A stretch of DNA of 64,000 bases from contig NZ_BCUV01000002.1 of the NCBI RefSeq assembly GCF_001591405.1, positions 186,001 through 250,000 of the forward strand, given 5' to 3'. The position numbers were made by a program, and so were the translations under genes. The stretch comes from Janibacter terrae NBRC 107853 (GTDB taxonomy: Bacteria; Actinomycetota; Actinomycetes; Actinomycetales; Dermatophilaceae). The notes beneath the pieces were generated by a model. That model was not told the origin of the DNA and ran no database searches. It saw only the letters and a list, made by a program, of their open reading frames with translations. Shown here piece after piece: positions 11,639-20,676 of the stretch (position 1 is its first letter; each line of letters starts with the position of its first letter).

Positions 11639-12402
11639 CGGCCGGTCGCCTGGTCCTCCTCGCGACCAGCCCCCGCGTCTCGCCCGGCCTGCTCAGCCGG
11701 GACGCGTGGCGTGCCCTCGAGGCCGCCGACGCCGTCCTCGCCGCCGACCCGGGCGACGCCCTGCCGCTCGCGCTCGTCGACGACGGCGTCGCCGTCGAGA
11801 CCATCGGTGCGCAGGCGCCCCACGAGCGGGCGCGCCTGCTCGTCGACGCCGCCCGGTCCAGCCAGGTGCTGTGGGTCGGCTCATCGGACGGCGACCCCGG
11901 CCTGAGCGATGCCGTCGCCGCGGAGGTCTCCCGCCTGGAGGACGCACCCGAGGTCGAGGTGCTCGTCGGCTCCTGGGACGTCGAGGGCGGTCGGCTGCTC
12001 GACGCCGTCGCCGTCATGGACCGCCTCCGCTCGTCCGGCGGGTGCGCCTGGGTCGCCGCGCAGGACCACGCGAGCCTGCTCCCCTTCGTCCTGGAGGAGG
12101 CGCACGAGGTGACCGAGGCGCTCGAGGCCGTCATCGCCGTCCCCGACGACGTCCGGCTGCGCGAGGAGCTGGTCGACGAGCTCGGCGACCTGCTCTTCCA
12201 GGTGCTCTTCCACGCCCGGGTCGCGGCCGACCACCCGGACGCCCCCTTCACCGTCGACGACGCGGCCGCCGCGCTCGTCGACAAGCTCGTGCGCCGCAAC
12301 CCGCATGTCTTCGGCGACGCGACCGCCGAGACCCTCGAGGAGATCGAGGCGCAGTGGCAGGCGATCAAGGCGCAGGAGAGGTCCGAGCGGCCCGCTCCGT
12401 AA
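11635..12402 (+). CDS. mazG: MazG family nucleoside triphosphate pyrophosphohydrolase, probable CTG start
   Basis: Removes damaged or noncanonical NTPs. The first 110 residues form a degraded tetrapyrrole-methylase-like domain (GRLVLLATSPRVSPGLLS), followed by the MazG domain. The catalytic motif is clear: EEAHEVTEAL with EExxE, then RREELVDELGDLL with ExxD. Homologues I recall begin M-T-x-G-R-L. Here no ATG, GTG or TTG lies at that point in frame; the codon in the right place is CTG at 11635-11637, forming the usual 4-nt overlap (CTGA) with the upstream stop. I therefore propose a CTG start, giving 255 residues. The alternative is an unseen internal start that would delete the conserved first strand. 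Confidence 0.85.
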   Translation: MTAGRLVLLATSPRVSPGLLSRDAWRALEAADAVLAADPGDALPLALVDDGVAVETIGAQAPHERARLLVDAARSSQVLWVGSSDGDPGLSDAVAAEVSRLEDAPEVEVLVGSWDVEGGRLLDAVAVMDRLRSSGGCAWVAAQDHASLLPFVLEEAHEVTEALEAVIAVPDDVRLREELVDELGDLLFQVLFHARVAADHPDAPFTVDDAAAALVDKLVRRNPHVFGDATAETLEEIEAQWQAIKAQERSERPAP

Positions 12403-12405
12403 GGT
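12400..12405 (+). promoter_or_regulatory. -10 element of the VOC-GNAT gene (leaderless type)
   Basis: TAAGGT, whose TAA is the mazG stop codon, lies 7 nt before the ATG at 12413. No Shine-Dalgarno sequence is present. Confidence 0.4.
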
Positions 12406-12412
12406 CGTGCGC

Positions 12413-13537
12413 ATGGACCAGCGCATCAGCTTCGTCACCCTGGCCGTCGCCGACCTCGACGCGACGCGCCGCTTCTACCTCGACGGGCTGGGGTGGCGCG
12501 CGGTTCTCGACGTCCCCGGCGAGGTGCTCATGATCCGCGTCGGCGAGCACCTCGTGCTCTCGCTGTGGGACGAGGACGAGTTCGAAGGGGAGGTCGGCCC
12601 GATCCGCGGCGGCCCGGGCATCGCGCCGGTCACCCTGGCGCACAATGTCGCCGGCGAGTCGGAGGTCGACGCGATCCTCGAGCTGGCCCGCGCCGCCGGC
12701 TCGCCCGAGGTGCAGCCGGCGCAGCGCCGCGACTGGGGCGGGTACACGGGCTACTTCGCCGACCCCGACGGGTTCCGCTGGGAGGTCGCGGTCAACCCGG
12801 GGCCGATCGGCCAGGTCGTGCTGCCGCCGGCGTCGCGCGACGAGGTGCGCGCGACCCCCTTCGGGCAGCCGGTCGGGCCCCCGGTCGACGGGTGGGCCGG
12901 GGCGCCGTGGCCGCAGGTCACGACGATCACCGGGAGCCACTGCACGCTCGAGGCGCTCGCGCCCGAGCACGCCCACACGTTGCGTCAGCAGGTCGCGGGG
13001 GAGGACCACGACGACCTGTGGACCTACCTCAAGGAGGAGCGCCCGGGCGATGCCGCCGCCTTCGACGCGTACATCGCCCGGCGCTGCGGGCCGGGCACGG
13101 TCGACGTCGTCGTCCGGGACGGCGAGGGCGTCGCCTGCGGCCTGGCCAGCCTGATGCGCATCGACGAGGCGAACGGCGTCGTCGAGATCGGCAACGTCCT
13201 CCTCGGTCCGCGGCTGCAGCGCACCACCGCGGCGACGGAGGCCTTCTCGCTCCTCGCCCGGCACGTCTTCGACCTCGGGTACCGGCGCCTGGAGTGGAAG
13301 TGCGACTCCCTCAACGCCCCCTCGCGCCGGGCGGCGCAGCGCCTCGGGTTCACCTGCGAGGGCACCTTCCGCCGCCACGTCGTGACGAAGGGGAGGTCCC
13401 GCGACACCACGTGGTTCGCCATGGTCGTCGAGGACTGGCCGGCCATCCGGGCGGCGCACGACGCGTGGCTCGACCCGGCCAACTTCGACGACGGGGCGCA
13501 GCGGTCCCCCCTTCGGCCTCCCGTCGCAGGGGTGTGA
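12413..13537 (+). CDS. VOC (glyoxalase-like) domain fused to a GNAT acetyltransferase
   Basis: A 374-residue two-domain protein. Residues 1-130 form a vicinal-oxygen-chelate domain: ISFVTLAVADLDATRRFYLDGLGWRA at the start and GYTGYFADPDGFRWEVAVNPG at the end, as in lactoylglutathione-lyase-like and resistance proteins. After a linker, residues 175-350 form a RimJ/RimL-type GNAT domain ending in LGYRRLEWKCDSLNAPSRRAAQRLGFTCEGTFRRH, with the acetyl-CoA-site Asn and Arg. Each domain is common alone. The fusion suggests acetylation or binding of one shared small molecule (inference); the substrate is unknown. The start is the ATG at 12413; longer in-frame extension runs back into mazG. Eno follows after a 100-nt gap with its own promoter. 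Confidence 0.88.
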   Translation: MDQRISFVTLAVADLDATRRFYLDGLGWRAVLDVPGEVLMIRVGEHLVLSLWDEDEFEGEVGPIRGGPGIAPVTLAHNVAGESEVDAILELARAAGSPEVQPAQRRDWGGYTGYFADPDGFRWEVAVNPGPIGQVVLPPASRDEVRATPFGQPVGPPVDGWAGAPWPQVTTITGSHCTLEALAPEHAHTLRQQVAGEDHDDLWTYLKEERPGDAAAFDAYIARRCGPGTVDVVVRDGEGVACGLASLMRIDEANGVVEIGNVLLGPRLQRTTAATEAFSLLARHVFDLGYRRLEWKCDSLNAPSRRAAQRLGFTCEGTFRRHVVTKGRSRDTTWFAMVVEDWPAIRAAHDAWLDPANFDDGAQRSPLRPPVAGV

Positions 13538-13585
13538 GCCCGCCCGAGGTGCGGGTCGGTCTGCGCCCCGGTGCCGGCCAGCCGT

Positions 13586-13591
13586 TACGCT
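13586..13591 (+). promoter_or_regulatory. Candidate eno -10 element
   Basis: TACGCT in the 100-nt gap before eno. It would give a leader of about 40 nt that contains the AGGAG ribosome-binding site (13628-13632). No convincing -35 is visible. Confidence 0.35.
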
Positions 13592-13628
13592 CGGAGCCAC
13601 CCAACCCGTGTCATCGAGCACCACCTAG

Positions 13629-14918
<1,290 letters not shown>

Positions 14919-14926
14919 TCCAGGAC

Positions 14927-15463
14927 ATGGCCGGGACCCCGCGTCGCCGCCCTGCACGCACGAGCGCGCAGGGCGGGACGCGGCGACCCCGCACGACCCG
15001 GCCCGCGGGCCGCGGCACGCGCCCCAGCCGCACCCGCTCCGGCACGGCCGCCAAGGCGGCCCAGGAGCGTCGGGCCGTCATGACGACCCGACGCTGGGTG
15101 GTGCTCGTCTCCCTCGGCGTCCTGCTCGCCGTCATGCTCCTGCCGACCGGCAAGTCCTGGTACGACCAGCGTCAGCGCCTCGACGCACTGCACGAGCAGG
15201 TCGCCGCGCAGGAGGCCAACGTCGCGGACCTCAAGCGACAGCGCGACCTGTGGGAGACCGACGAGTACGTCGAGGCCCAGGCCCGCCAGCGGTTGAAGTT
15301 CGTCAAGCCGGGGGAGCGGACCTACACGGTCATCGACCCCGCGGGCGAGACCCCCGACGTCGACCCCGAGACGGGCACCGTCCAGGCCCCGGCGACGCAG
15401 CCGTGGTACGAGCAGGTCGCCTCCTCCGTCGAGGCCGCCGACGACCCGACCGCGGGCCGGTGA
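14927..15463 (+). CDS. FtsB/DivIC-family septum formation initiator
   Basis: A 178-residue bitopic membrane protein. It has a cytoplasmic Arg/Thr/Pro-rich tail (1-55), a single membrane helix (about 57-75), an external coiled coil (about 78-110) and the conserved YVEAQARQRLKFVKPGE segment, which identifies the DivIC/FtsB superfamily. These proteins form a divisome complex with FtsL and FtsQ. The location between eno and DUF501 is typical for actinobacteria. The ATG at 14927 lies 8 nt after the eno stop; the TGA overlaps the GTG of DUF501. Confidence 0.9.
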   Translation: MAGTPRRRPARTSAQGGTRRPRTTRPAGRGTRPSRTRSGTAAKAAQERRAVMTTRRWVVLVSLGVLLAVMLLPTGKSWYDQRQRLDALHEQVAAQEANVADLKRQRDLWETDEYVEAQARQRLKFVKPGERTYTVIDPAGETPDVDPETGTVQAPATQPWYEQVASSVEAADDPTAGR

Positions 15464-15996
15464 GCACCGACGAGCGGGGCAACGACCTGGAGCGGGTCGA
15501 CCCGCAGGACCTCGAGACCGTCCACCGGCAGCTCGGCCGCCCGGCGCGGGCGACCGTCGCCGTCGCCCACCGGTGCCCCTGCGGCGGCCCGACGGTCCTG
15601 CGCACGGCCCCGCGCCTGCCCGACGGCACCCCCTTCCCGACGACGTACTACGCGACCTGCCCGCGCCTGACCGGCGCGATCTCGACGCTCGAGTCCAGCG
15701 GGCTCATGGCGCAGATGTCGCAGCGGCTGCTCGACGACGAGGACCTGGCCGCCCGGTACCGCGCGGCCCACGAGGACTACCTGCGTCGGCGGGCCGAGCT
15801 CGGCGACGTGCCCGAGGTCGAGGGGATCTCCGCGGGGGGCATGCCCACCCGCGTGAAGTGCCTGCACGTCCTCGTCGCGCACTCGCTGGCCGCCGGCCCC
15901 GGGGTCAACCCCCTGGGGGACGAGGCGCTCGACCTGCTGCCGCAGTGGTGGCACACCAGCCCGTGCGTGGGCCCGGACGAAGGGAGCGACGCATGA
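15460..15996 (+). CDS. DUF501 domain protein
   Basis: A 178-residue cytoplasmic protein of unknown function that accompanies ftsB and ppx in actinobacteria. Recognisable DUF501 features: a Cys-containing strand HRCPCGGPTVLRTAPRLPDGTPFPTTYYATCPRL, followed by ISTLESSGLM and GGMPTRVKCLHVLVAHSLA. The conserved Cys and His residues could hold a metal (inference). The GTG start overlaps the FtsB-like stop (GTGA) and its own stop overlaps the ATG of ppx (ATGA), so the three genes are translationally coupled. Confidence 0.92.
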   Translation: MSTDERGNDLERVDPQDLETVHRQLGRPARATVAVAHRCPCGGPTVLRTAPRLPDGTPFPTTYYATCPRLTGAISTLESSGLMAQMSQRLLDDEDLAARYRAAHEDYLRRRAELGDVPEVEGISAGGMPTRVKCLHVLVAHSLAAGPGVNPLGDEALDLLPQWWHTSPCVGPDEGSDA

Positions 15997-16976
15997 GAGT
16001 CGCAGCGATCGACTGCGGGACCAACTCGATCCGGCTGCTCGTCGCCGACCGCGACGAGGAGACCGGGACGCTGAGCGACGTCCTGCGCCGCATCGAGGTC
16101 GTGTGCCTGGGCGAAGGGGTCGACAGGACCGGCCGGCTCGGGGAGGAGGCGCTGCGGCGCACCCTGGCCGTGGCCGCCGAGTACGCGGCACAGTGCCGTG
16201 AGCTGGCGGTCGACCCGGGGGCCGTGCGCTTCGTCGCCACGTCGGCCTCGCGCGACGCCGACAACGCCGCGGACTTCGTCGCCGGTGTGCAGGAGGCCTT
16301 CGGTGACCTAGCCGTCACCCCTGAGGTCATCTCGGGGGACGAGGAGGCCCAGCTGAGCTTCGCGGGGGCCACTGGCGGGCTGCTCGACGCGGGCTTCGAG
16401 GGGCCGTACCTCGTCGTCGACATCGGCGGCGGCTCGACCGAGATCGTCCGCGGCACCCACGAGGTCGTGGCCGGCACCTCCCTCGACATCGGCTGCGTGC
16501 GACTCACCGAGCGGCACCACCGCACCGACCCACCCACGCAGGAGGTCATCGACGCCGCGCGCTTCGACATCGCCGAGGCGCTGGACCGGGCCGAGGCCGA
16601 GGTCGGGCTCGGCGGCATCCAGACCGTGGTCGGGCTCGCCGGGTCGGTGACGACCGTGACCGCCCAGGCCCTCGGCCTGGGCTCGTACGACCCCACGGCG
16701 ATCCACCTCGCCCGGGTGCCGGTCGCACAGATGATGGAGTCCTGCGAGCGGCTCATCCTCAGTACCCGCGCCGAGCGGGCTGCGCAGCCCTACATGCACC
16801 CCGGCCGGGTCGACGTCATCGGCGCCGGCGCGCTCATCTGGTGGGAGATCCTGGAGCGGGCGCTCGGCGCCAACGGCCCCGACATCGTCGTCACCGCCTC
16901 CGAGCACGACATCCTCGACGGCATCGCGATGTCGATCGGCGCCGTCGCCGCGGAGGGCGTCGACCAGGCTGGCTAG
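15993..16976 (+). CDS. Ppx/GppA family exopolyphosphatase
   Basis: A 327-residue protein of the ASKHA fold. The phosphate loop DCGTNSIRLLVAD is at residues 7-19, FVATSASRDADN follows, and DIGGGSTEIV lies near residue 150. It matches the short actinobacterial Ppx/GppA form without the C-terminal HD domain; mycobacterial homologues (Ppx1/Ppx2) degrade polyphosphate or bind (p)ppGpp. Which activity applies here cannot be decided from sequence. ATG 15993 overlaps the DUF501 stop. The TAG stop at 16974-16976 lies in the -10 of the following tRNA gene. Confidence 0.93.
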   Translation: MRVAAIDCGTNSIRLLVADRDEETGTLSDVLRRIEVVCLGEGVDRTGRLGEEALRRTLAVAAEYAAQCRELAVDPGAVRFVATSASRDADNAADFVAGVQEAFGDLAVTPEVISGDEEAQLSFAGATGGLLDAGFEGPYLVVDIGGGSTEIVRGTHEVVAGTSLDIGCVRLTERHHRTDPPTQEVIDAARFDIAEALDRAEAEVGLGGIQTVVGLAGSVTTVTAQALGLGSYDPTAIHLARVPVAQMMESCERLILSTRAERAAQPYMHPGRVDVIGAGALIWWEILERALGANGPDIVVTASEHDILDGIAMSIGAVAAEGVDQAG

Positions 16977-16979
16977 TCT
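16974..16979 (+). promoter_or_regulatory. -10 element of the tRNA gene
   Basis: TAGTCT begins with the stop codon of the Ppx/GppA gene and lies 9 nt before the mature 5' end of the tRNA, a normal distance for a tRNA promoter with a short 5' leader. Confidence 0.45.
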
Positions 16980-16988
16980 GACGGCCAC

Positions 16989-17063
16989 GCCCCCGTAGCC
17001 CAACTGGCAGAGGCACGCCACTTAAAATGGTGCACGGTGCGGGTTCGAGTCCCGCCGGGGGTA
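16989..17063 (+). tRNA. tRNA with anticodon UAA (Leu by code), short variable loop
   Basis: The full cloverleaf can be drawn by eye. Acceptor GCCCCCG (16989-16995) pairs with CGGGGGU, including one G-U at the end. The D arm contains GG, the anticodon stem is CGCCA/TGGTG with loop CTTAAAA (anticodon TAA at 17023-17025), and the T arm is GCGGG-TTCGAGT-CCCGC. The discriminator is A at 17063, and no CCA is encoded. UAA reads UUA/UUG leucine codons and A73 fits leucine. However, the variable region is only 6 nt (17033-17038), whereas bacterial tRNA-Leu normally has a long class II variable arm, so the isotype is less certain than the tRNA itself. Confidence 0.88.
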
Positions 17064-17084
17064 CGCGCGGACGACGACGGGTCG

Positions 17085-17918
17085 TCAGACCTCGATCCGG
17101 CCGACCGGTGTGCGCTTCTCCGCCTGGAAGGCGTCCTCGGTCCGACCGCGCGCCCAGTAGCCCGAGATCGACAGCGCCTCGCGGGGCACGCCCCGCTCCT
17201 TGAGGACCCGGCGCACGGCCTTGATCGACTCGCGCTCGCCGTGCGCGAAGACCTGCACGGTGCCCGCGTCGACCTGCTCGGGCCACGGCGCCGCGTCGAC
17301 CGCGCGGGCGAGGAAACCGATGTCCGTGGGGTCGGGGTTGACGAGCCACTCGACGCGCACGCCCTCGGGTGCGGCCAGCTCGAGCACGTCCTCCGCCAGC
17401 TCCACCTCGACGAGCGCGACGCCCCGCGCGGACGCGGGGAGCGCCTCCAGCGAGGCGGCGATCGCCGGCAGCGCGGACAGGTCACCCGCGAAAAGGTGCC
17501 AGCCGACCTGCGGGTCGGGGGCGTAGCCGCCGCCCGGCCCCATGACGACGGCGACGTCACCCCCCTTCGCCCGCTGGGCCCAGGCTCCGGCGTACCCGAC
17601 GTCGCCGTGCGTCACGACGTCCAGCGTCAACCGTCGCGCCTCGCGGTCGATCGCACGGACGGTGTAGGTGCGGGTCACCGGCTGCAGGTGCGCGGGCGCG
17701 CTCTCGCGGATCGCGGCGAGGTCGAAGGGGGGCTCCAGCCCGAGCTCGTCCGGCACGAAGAGCAGCTTGACGTACGCGTCGGTCGACTCCCGCGCGCCGA
17801 AGTCCGCCAGCGACTCGCCCTCGAGGACGAGCCGCACGAGGTGCGGCCCGAGCGGCTCTGCGGACTCGACCGTCAGCACGCGCTGGGGCCGGGGCGGACG
17901 TGCTGCGGGGGTCGTCAT
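17085..17918 (-). CDS. Siderophore-interacting protein (FAD-dependent ferric-siderophore reductase)
   Basis: Reduces imported ferric siderophores to release iron. The protein has 277 residues with an N-terminal FAD-binding beta-barrel (VTRTYTVRAIDREARRLTLDVVTHGD, containing the RxYT motif of the SIP/ViuB family) and a C-terminal NAD(P)H-binding domain (WHLFAGDLSALPAIAASLEALP; ending in SGYWARGRTEDAF). The gene has its own iron-responsive promoter: a DtxR-like box at 17922-17939 covers the -10, and the predicted transcript is leaderless. It lies between a tRNA gene and the divergent cystathionine beta-synthase gene, not in a siderophore cluster. Confidence 0.93.
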   Translation of the reverse strand: MTTPAARPPRPQRVLTVESAEPLGPHLVRLVLEGESLADFGARESTDAYVKLLFVPDELGLEPPFDLAAIRESAPAHLQPVTRTYTVRAIDREARRLTLDVVTHGDVGYAGAWAQRAKGGDVAVVMGPGGGYAPDPQVGWHLFAGDLSALPAIAASLEALPASARGVALVEVELAEDVLELAAPEGVRVEWLVNPDPTDIGFLARAVDAAPWPEQVDAGTVQVFAHGERESIKAVRRVLKERGVPREALSISGYWARGRTEDAFQAEKRTPVGRIEV

Positions 17919-17921
17919 AAA

Positions 17922-17939
17922 ACTAAGGCTACCCTTACG
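17922..17939 (-). promoter_or_regulatory. DtxR/IdeR-type iron box over the -10 of the SIP gene
   Basis: ACTAAGGCTACCCTTACG. Its core TAAGGCTACCCTTA matches 11 of 14 positions of the core of the consensus TTAGGTTAGGCTAACCTAA and is nearly palindromic. On the minus strand it contains TAGCCT (17926-17931), placed 7 nt before the ATG, so a bound repressor would block a leaderless promoter. The product fits iron control. Confidence 0.75.
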
Positions 17940-17998
17940 CGACCGTCGCGCTGCGACCCCCTTCGTGGGCCGTGGTGATCCGTGCCACGATGCTTGTC

Positions 17999-19381
17999 AT
18001 GCAGATCGCCAGCCACATCTCCGACCTGATCGGCAACACCCCGCTCGTCAGGCTCAGCTCCGTCGTCCCCGAGGGCTCCCCCCTCGTCGCGGCCAAGGTC
18101 GAGTACCTCAACCCCGGCGGCAGCATCAAGGACCGCATCGCCCGCAAGCTCATCGACGCGGCCGAGGCCTCCGGCGAGCTGAAGCCCGGTGGAACCATCG
18201 TCGAGCCGACCTCCGGCAACACCGGCGTCGGGCTGGCGCTCGTCGCGCAGGAGCGCGGCTACCGCTGCATCTTCGTCTGCCCCGACAAGGTCGGCAAGGA
18301 CAAGATCGACGTGCTGCGGGCCTACGGCGCGGAGGTGCAGATCGTGCCGACCTCCGTCGCGCCGGACCACCCGGACAGCTACTACTCGGTGAGTGACCGG
18401 CTGACCGCCGAGATCGAGGGGGCGTGGAAGCCCAACCAGTTCTTCAACCTCAACGGGCCGCAGGCGCACTACGAGAGCACCGGCCCGGAGATCTGGGAGC
18501 AGACCGACGGGGAGATCACCCACCTCGTCGCGGGCATCGGCACCGGCGGCACGATCACCGGCACCGGGCGCTACCTCAAGGAGGTGTCCGGCGGCCGGGT
18601 CAAGATCATCGGCGCCGACCCCGAGGGCTCGGTCTACTCCGGCGGCACCGGCCGGCCGTACCTCGTCGAGGGCGTCGGCGAGGACATGTGGCCCGGTGCC
18701 TACGACCCGTCCGTGCCCGACGAGGTCATCGCGGTGGACGACCAGGAGGCCTTCGCGATGACGCGGCGCCTCGCGCGCGAGGAGGGCCTGCTCGTCGGTG
18801 GGTCGAGCGGCATGGCCGTCGTCGCGGCGCTGCGCGTCGCCGAGACCGCCGGCCCCGACGCCACAATCGTCGTCCTGCTGCCCGACGGCGGCCGCGGCTA
18901 CCTCGGCAAGATCTTCGACGACGAGTGGATGGCCTCCTACGGCTTCCTGCCGGGTGACGCAGGCAGCGACGCCAGCGTGGGTGAGGTGCTCCGCGGCAAG
19001 TCCGGCGAGCTGCCCGACCTCGTGCACACGCACCCCAACGAGACGATCCGCGAGGCCATCGACATCCTGCGCGAGTACGGCGTCTCCCAGATGCCCGTCG
19101 TCGGCGCGGAGCCGCCGGTCGTCATCGGCGAGGTCGCGGGTGCGGTGACCGAGCGGGACCTGCTCACCGCCGTCTTCGAGGGGCACGCCTCGCTCGCCGA
19201 CCCGGTGAGCGCGCACATGGGCGCCAAGCTGCCGCAGATCGGTGCCGCCGAGCCCGTCTCGGCCGCGACCGAGGCGCTCGAGCACGCCGACGCGCTGCTC
19301 GTCGTCGAGGGCGGCAAGCCGGCCGGCGTCATCACCCGGCAGGACCTGCTGGGCCACCTGTCCCACCGAGCGAAGGGCTGA
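17999..19381 (+). CDS. cbs: Cystathionine beta-synthase
   Basis: Condenses serine (or O-acetylserine) with homocysteine to cystathionine, the first step of reverse transsulfuration; PLP enzyme. 460 residues. The catalytic fold type II domain (1-320) has the PLP lysine in NPGGSIKDRIA, the TSGNTGVG loop and GIGTGGTITGTGRYL. Two CBS domains follow (about 335-460). That domain layout separates it from cysteine synthase CysK, which lacks CBS domains. The ATG at 17999 gives MQIASHISDLIGNTPLVRLS, the family start. metB follows after 6 nt, so the two genes form an operon for transsulfuration. Confidence 0.95.
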   Translation: MQIASHISDLIGNTPLVRLSSVVPEGSPLVAAKVEYLNPGGSIKDRIARKLIDAAEASGELKPGGTIVEPTSGNTGVGLALVAQERGYRCIFVCPDKVGKDKIDVLRAYGAEVQIVPTSVAPDHPDSYYSVSDRLTAEIEGAWKPNQFFNLNGPQAHYESTGPEIWEQTDGEITHLVAGIGTGGTITGTGRYLKEVSGGRVKIIGADPEGSVYSGGTGRPYLVEGVGEDMWPGAYDPSVPDEVIAVDDQEAFAMTRRLAREEGLLVGGSSGMAVVAALRVAETAGPDATIVVLLPDGGRGYLGKIFDDEWMASYGFLPGDAGSDASVGEVLRGKSGELPDLVHTHPNETIREAIDILREYGVSQMPVVGAEPPVVIGEVAGAVTERDLLTAVFEGHASLADPVSAHMGAKLPQIGAAEPVSAATEALEHADALLVVEGGKPAGVITRQDLLGHLSHRAKG

Positions 19382-19387
19382 GACACC

Positions 19388-20569
19388 ATGGGTGAGCACA
19401 AGAGCGCGGCGGACGCCCGCGCCAGCCAGGGCTTCTCCACGCGAGCGATCCACGCGGGCTACGAGCCCGACCCGCTGACCGGTGCGGTCAACGTCCCGAT
19501 CTACGCCAGCTCGACCTTCGCCCAGGACGGCGTGGGCGGCCTGCGGGGCGGCTTCGAGTACGCCCGTACCGGCAACCCGACCCGTCAGGCGCTCGAGGCC
19601 AACGCGGCGTCGATCGAAGGGGGGACCCACGGTCGTGCCTTCGCCTCCGGCATGGCGGCGACGGACGCGATCCTGCGGGCCTCCCTTCGCCCCGGGGACC
19701 ACCTCGTCATCCCGGACGACGCGTACGGCGGCACCTTCCGGCTCATCGACAAGGTCTTCTCGCAGTGGGGGATCGAGCACACGCCGGCCCCCGTCGGCGA
19801 CGTCGACGCGATCCGCGCGGCGATCCGGCCCACGACCAAGCTCGTGTGGCTCGAGACGCCGACCAACCCGCTGCTCAACATCGGGGACATCACGGCGGTC
19901 GCCGAGGTCGCCCACGCGGCCAGGGCCCGGTTGGTCGTCGACAACACCTTCGCCAGCCCGTACCTGCAGCAGCCGCTCTCCCTCGGCGCCGACGTCGTGC
20001 TGCACTCGAGCACGAAGTACCTCGGCGGACACAGCGACGTCGTCGGTGGCCTGCTCGTCACGGACGACGAGCAGATCGATGCCGACATCGCCTTCCTGCA
20101 GAACGGGTCCGGAGGCGTGCCCGGCCCCTTCGACGCGTACCTGACGATGCGTGGCATCAAGACGCTCGGGGTGCGCATGGACCGTCACTGCGACAACGCG
20201 GAGGCGGTCGTGGACCTGCTGTCCGCGCGCAAGGAGATCACCTCGGTCCTCTACCCGGGCCTGCCCGAGCACCCGGGTCACGACGTCGCGGCGCGGCAGA
20301 TGACCCGGTACGGCGGGATGATCTCGGTGCGCATGGCCGGCGGGCGCGAGGCCGCGCAGCAGCTGTGCGCGCGGGCCGAGGTCTTCACCCTCGCCGAGTC
20401 CCTCGGCGGCATCGAGTCGCTCATCGAGCACCCCGGCGCGATGACGCACGCGTCGACCGCCGGCTCGATGCTCGAGGTGCCGGACGACCTGGTGCGCCTG
20501 TCCGTCGGCATCGAGGACTGCGCGGACATCCTCGCCGACCTCGAGCAGGCGCTCGACGGCCTGTCCTGA
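19388..20569 (+). CDS. metB: Cystathionine gamma-synthase
   Basis: PLP enzyme of the Cys/Met metabolism family, 393 residues. It carries FSTRAIHAGYEPDPLTGAVNVPIYASSTF at the start, YARTGNPTR, the FASGMAATDAIL helix, ETPTNPLL, and the PLP lysine in LHSSTKYLGGHSDVVGG. Close family members include cystathionine gamma-lyase; the two cannot be separated firmly by eye, and in an operon with cystathionine beta-synthase a lyase (metB/mccB type) role in reverse transsulfuration is also possible. Six nt separate it from the cbs stop. The next gene has its own promoter. Confidence 0.9.
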   Translation: MGEHKSAADARASQGFSTRAIHAGYEPDPLTGAVNVPIYASSTFAQDGVGGLRGGFEYARTGNPTRQALEANAASIEGGTHGRAFASGMAATDAILRASLRPGDHLVIPDDAYGGTFRLIDKVFSQWGIEHTPAPVGDVDAIRAAIRPTTKLVWLETPTNPLLNIGDITAVAEVAHAARARLVVDNTFASPYLQQPLSLGADVVLHSSTKYLGGHSDVVGGLLVTDDEQIDADIAFLQNGSGGVPGPFDAYLTMRGIKTLGVRMDRHCDNAEAVVDLLSARKEITSVLYPGLPEHPGHDVAARQMTRYGGMISVRMAGGREAAQQLCARAEVFTLAESLGGIESLIEHPGAMTHASTAGSMLEVPDDLVRLSVGIEDCADILADLEQALDGLS

Positions 20570-20600
20570 GGCCGGGATCGCCTGTGGAGGGCGGGAACAC

Positions 20601-20653
20601 CGCGACGCGGTCGTGCGCTTAGTCTGGTACCAGTCAGCGGCGACCGCGTCGCG
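20601..20653 (+). promoter_or_regulatory. Inverted repeat flanking the promoter of the BI-1 gene
   Basis: Perfect 13-bp arms CGCGACGCGGTCG (20601-20613) and CGACCGCGTCGCG (20641-20653) flank 27 nt that contain TAGTCT (20620-20625), a good -10, and the palindrome GGTACC. The arrangement could be an operator pair or a looped site around the promoter; as RNA only the right arm would be transcribed. Confidence 0.5.
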
Positions 20654-20676
20654 CCAGCCCCTCACCAGGAGCACAC

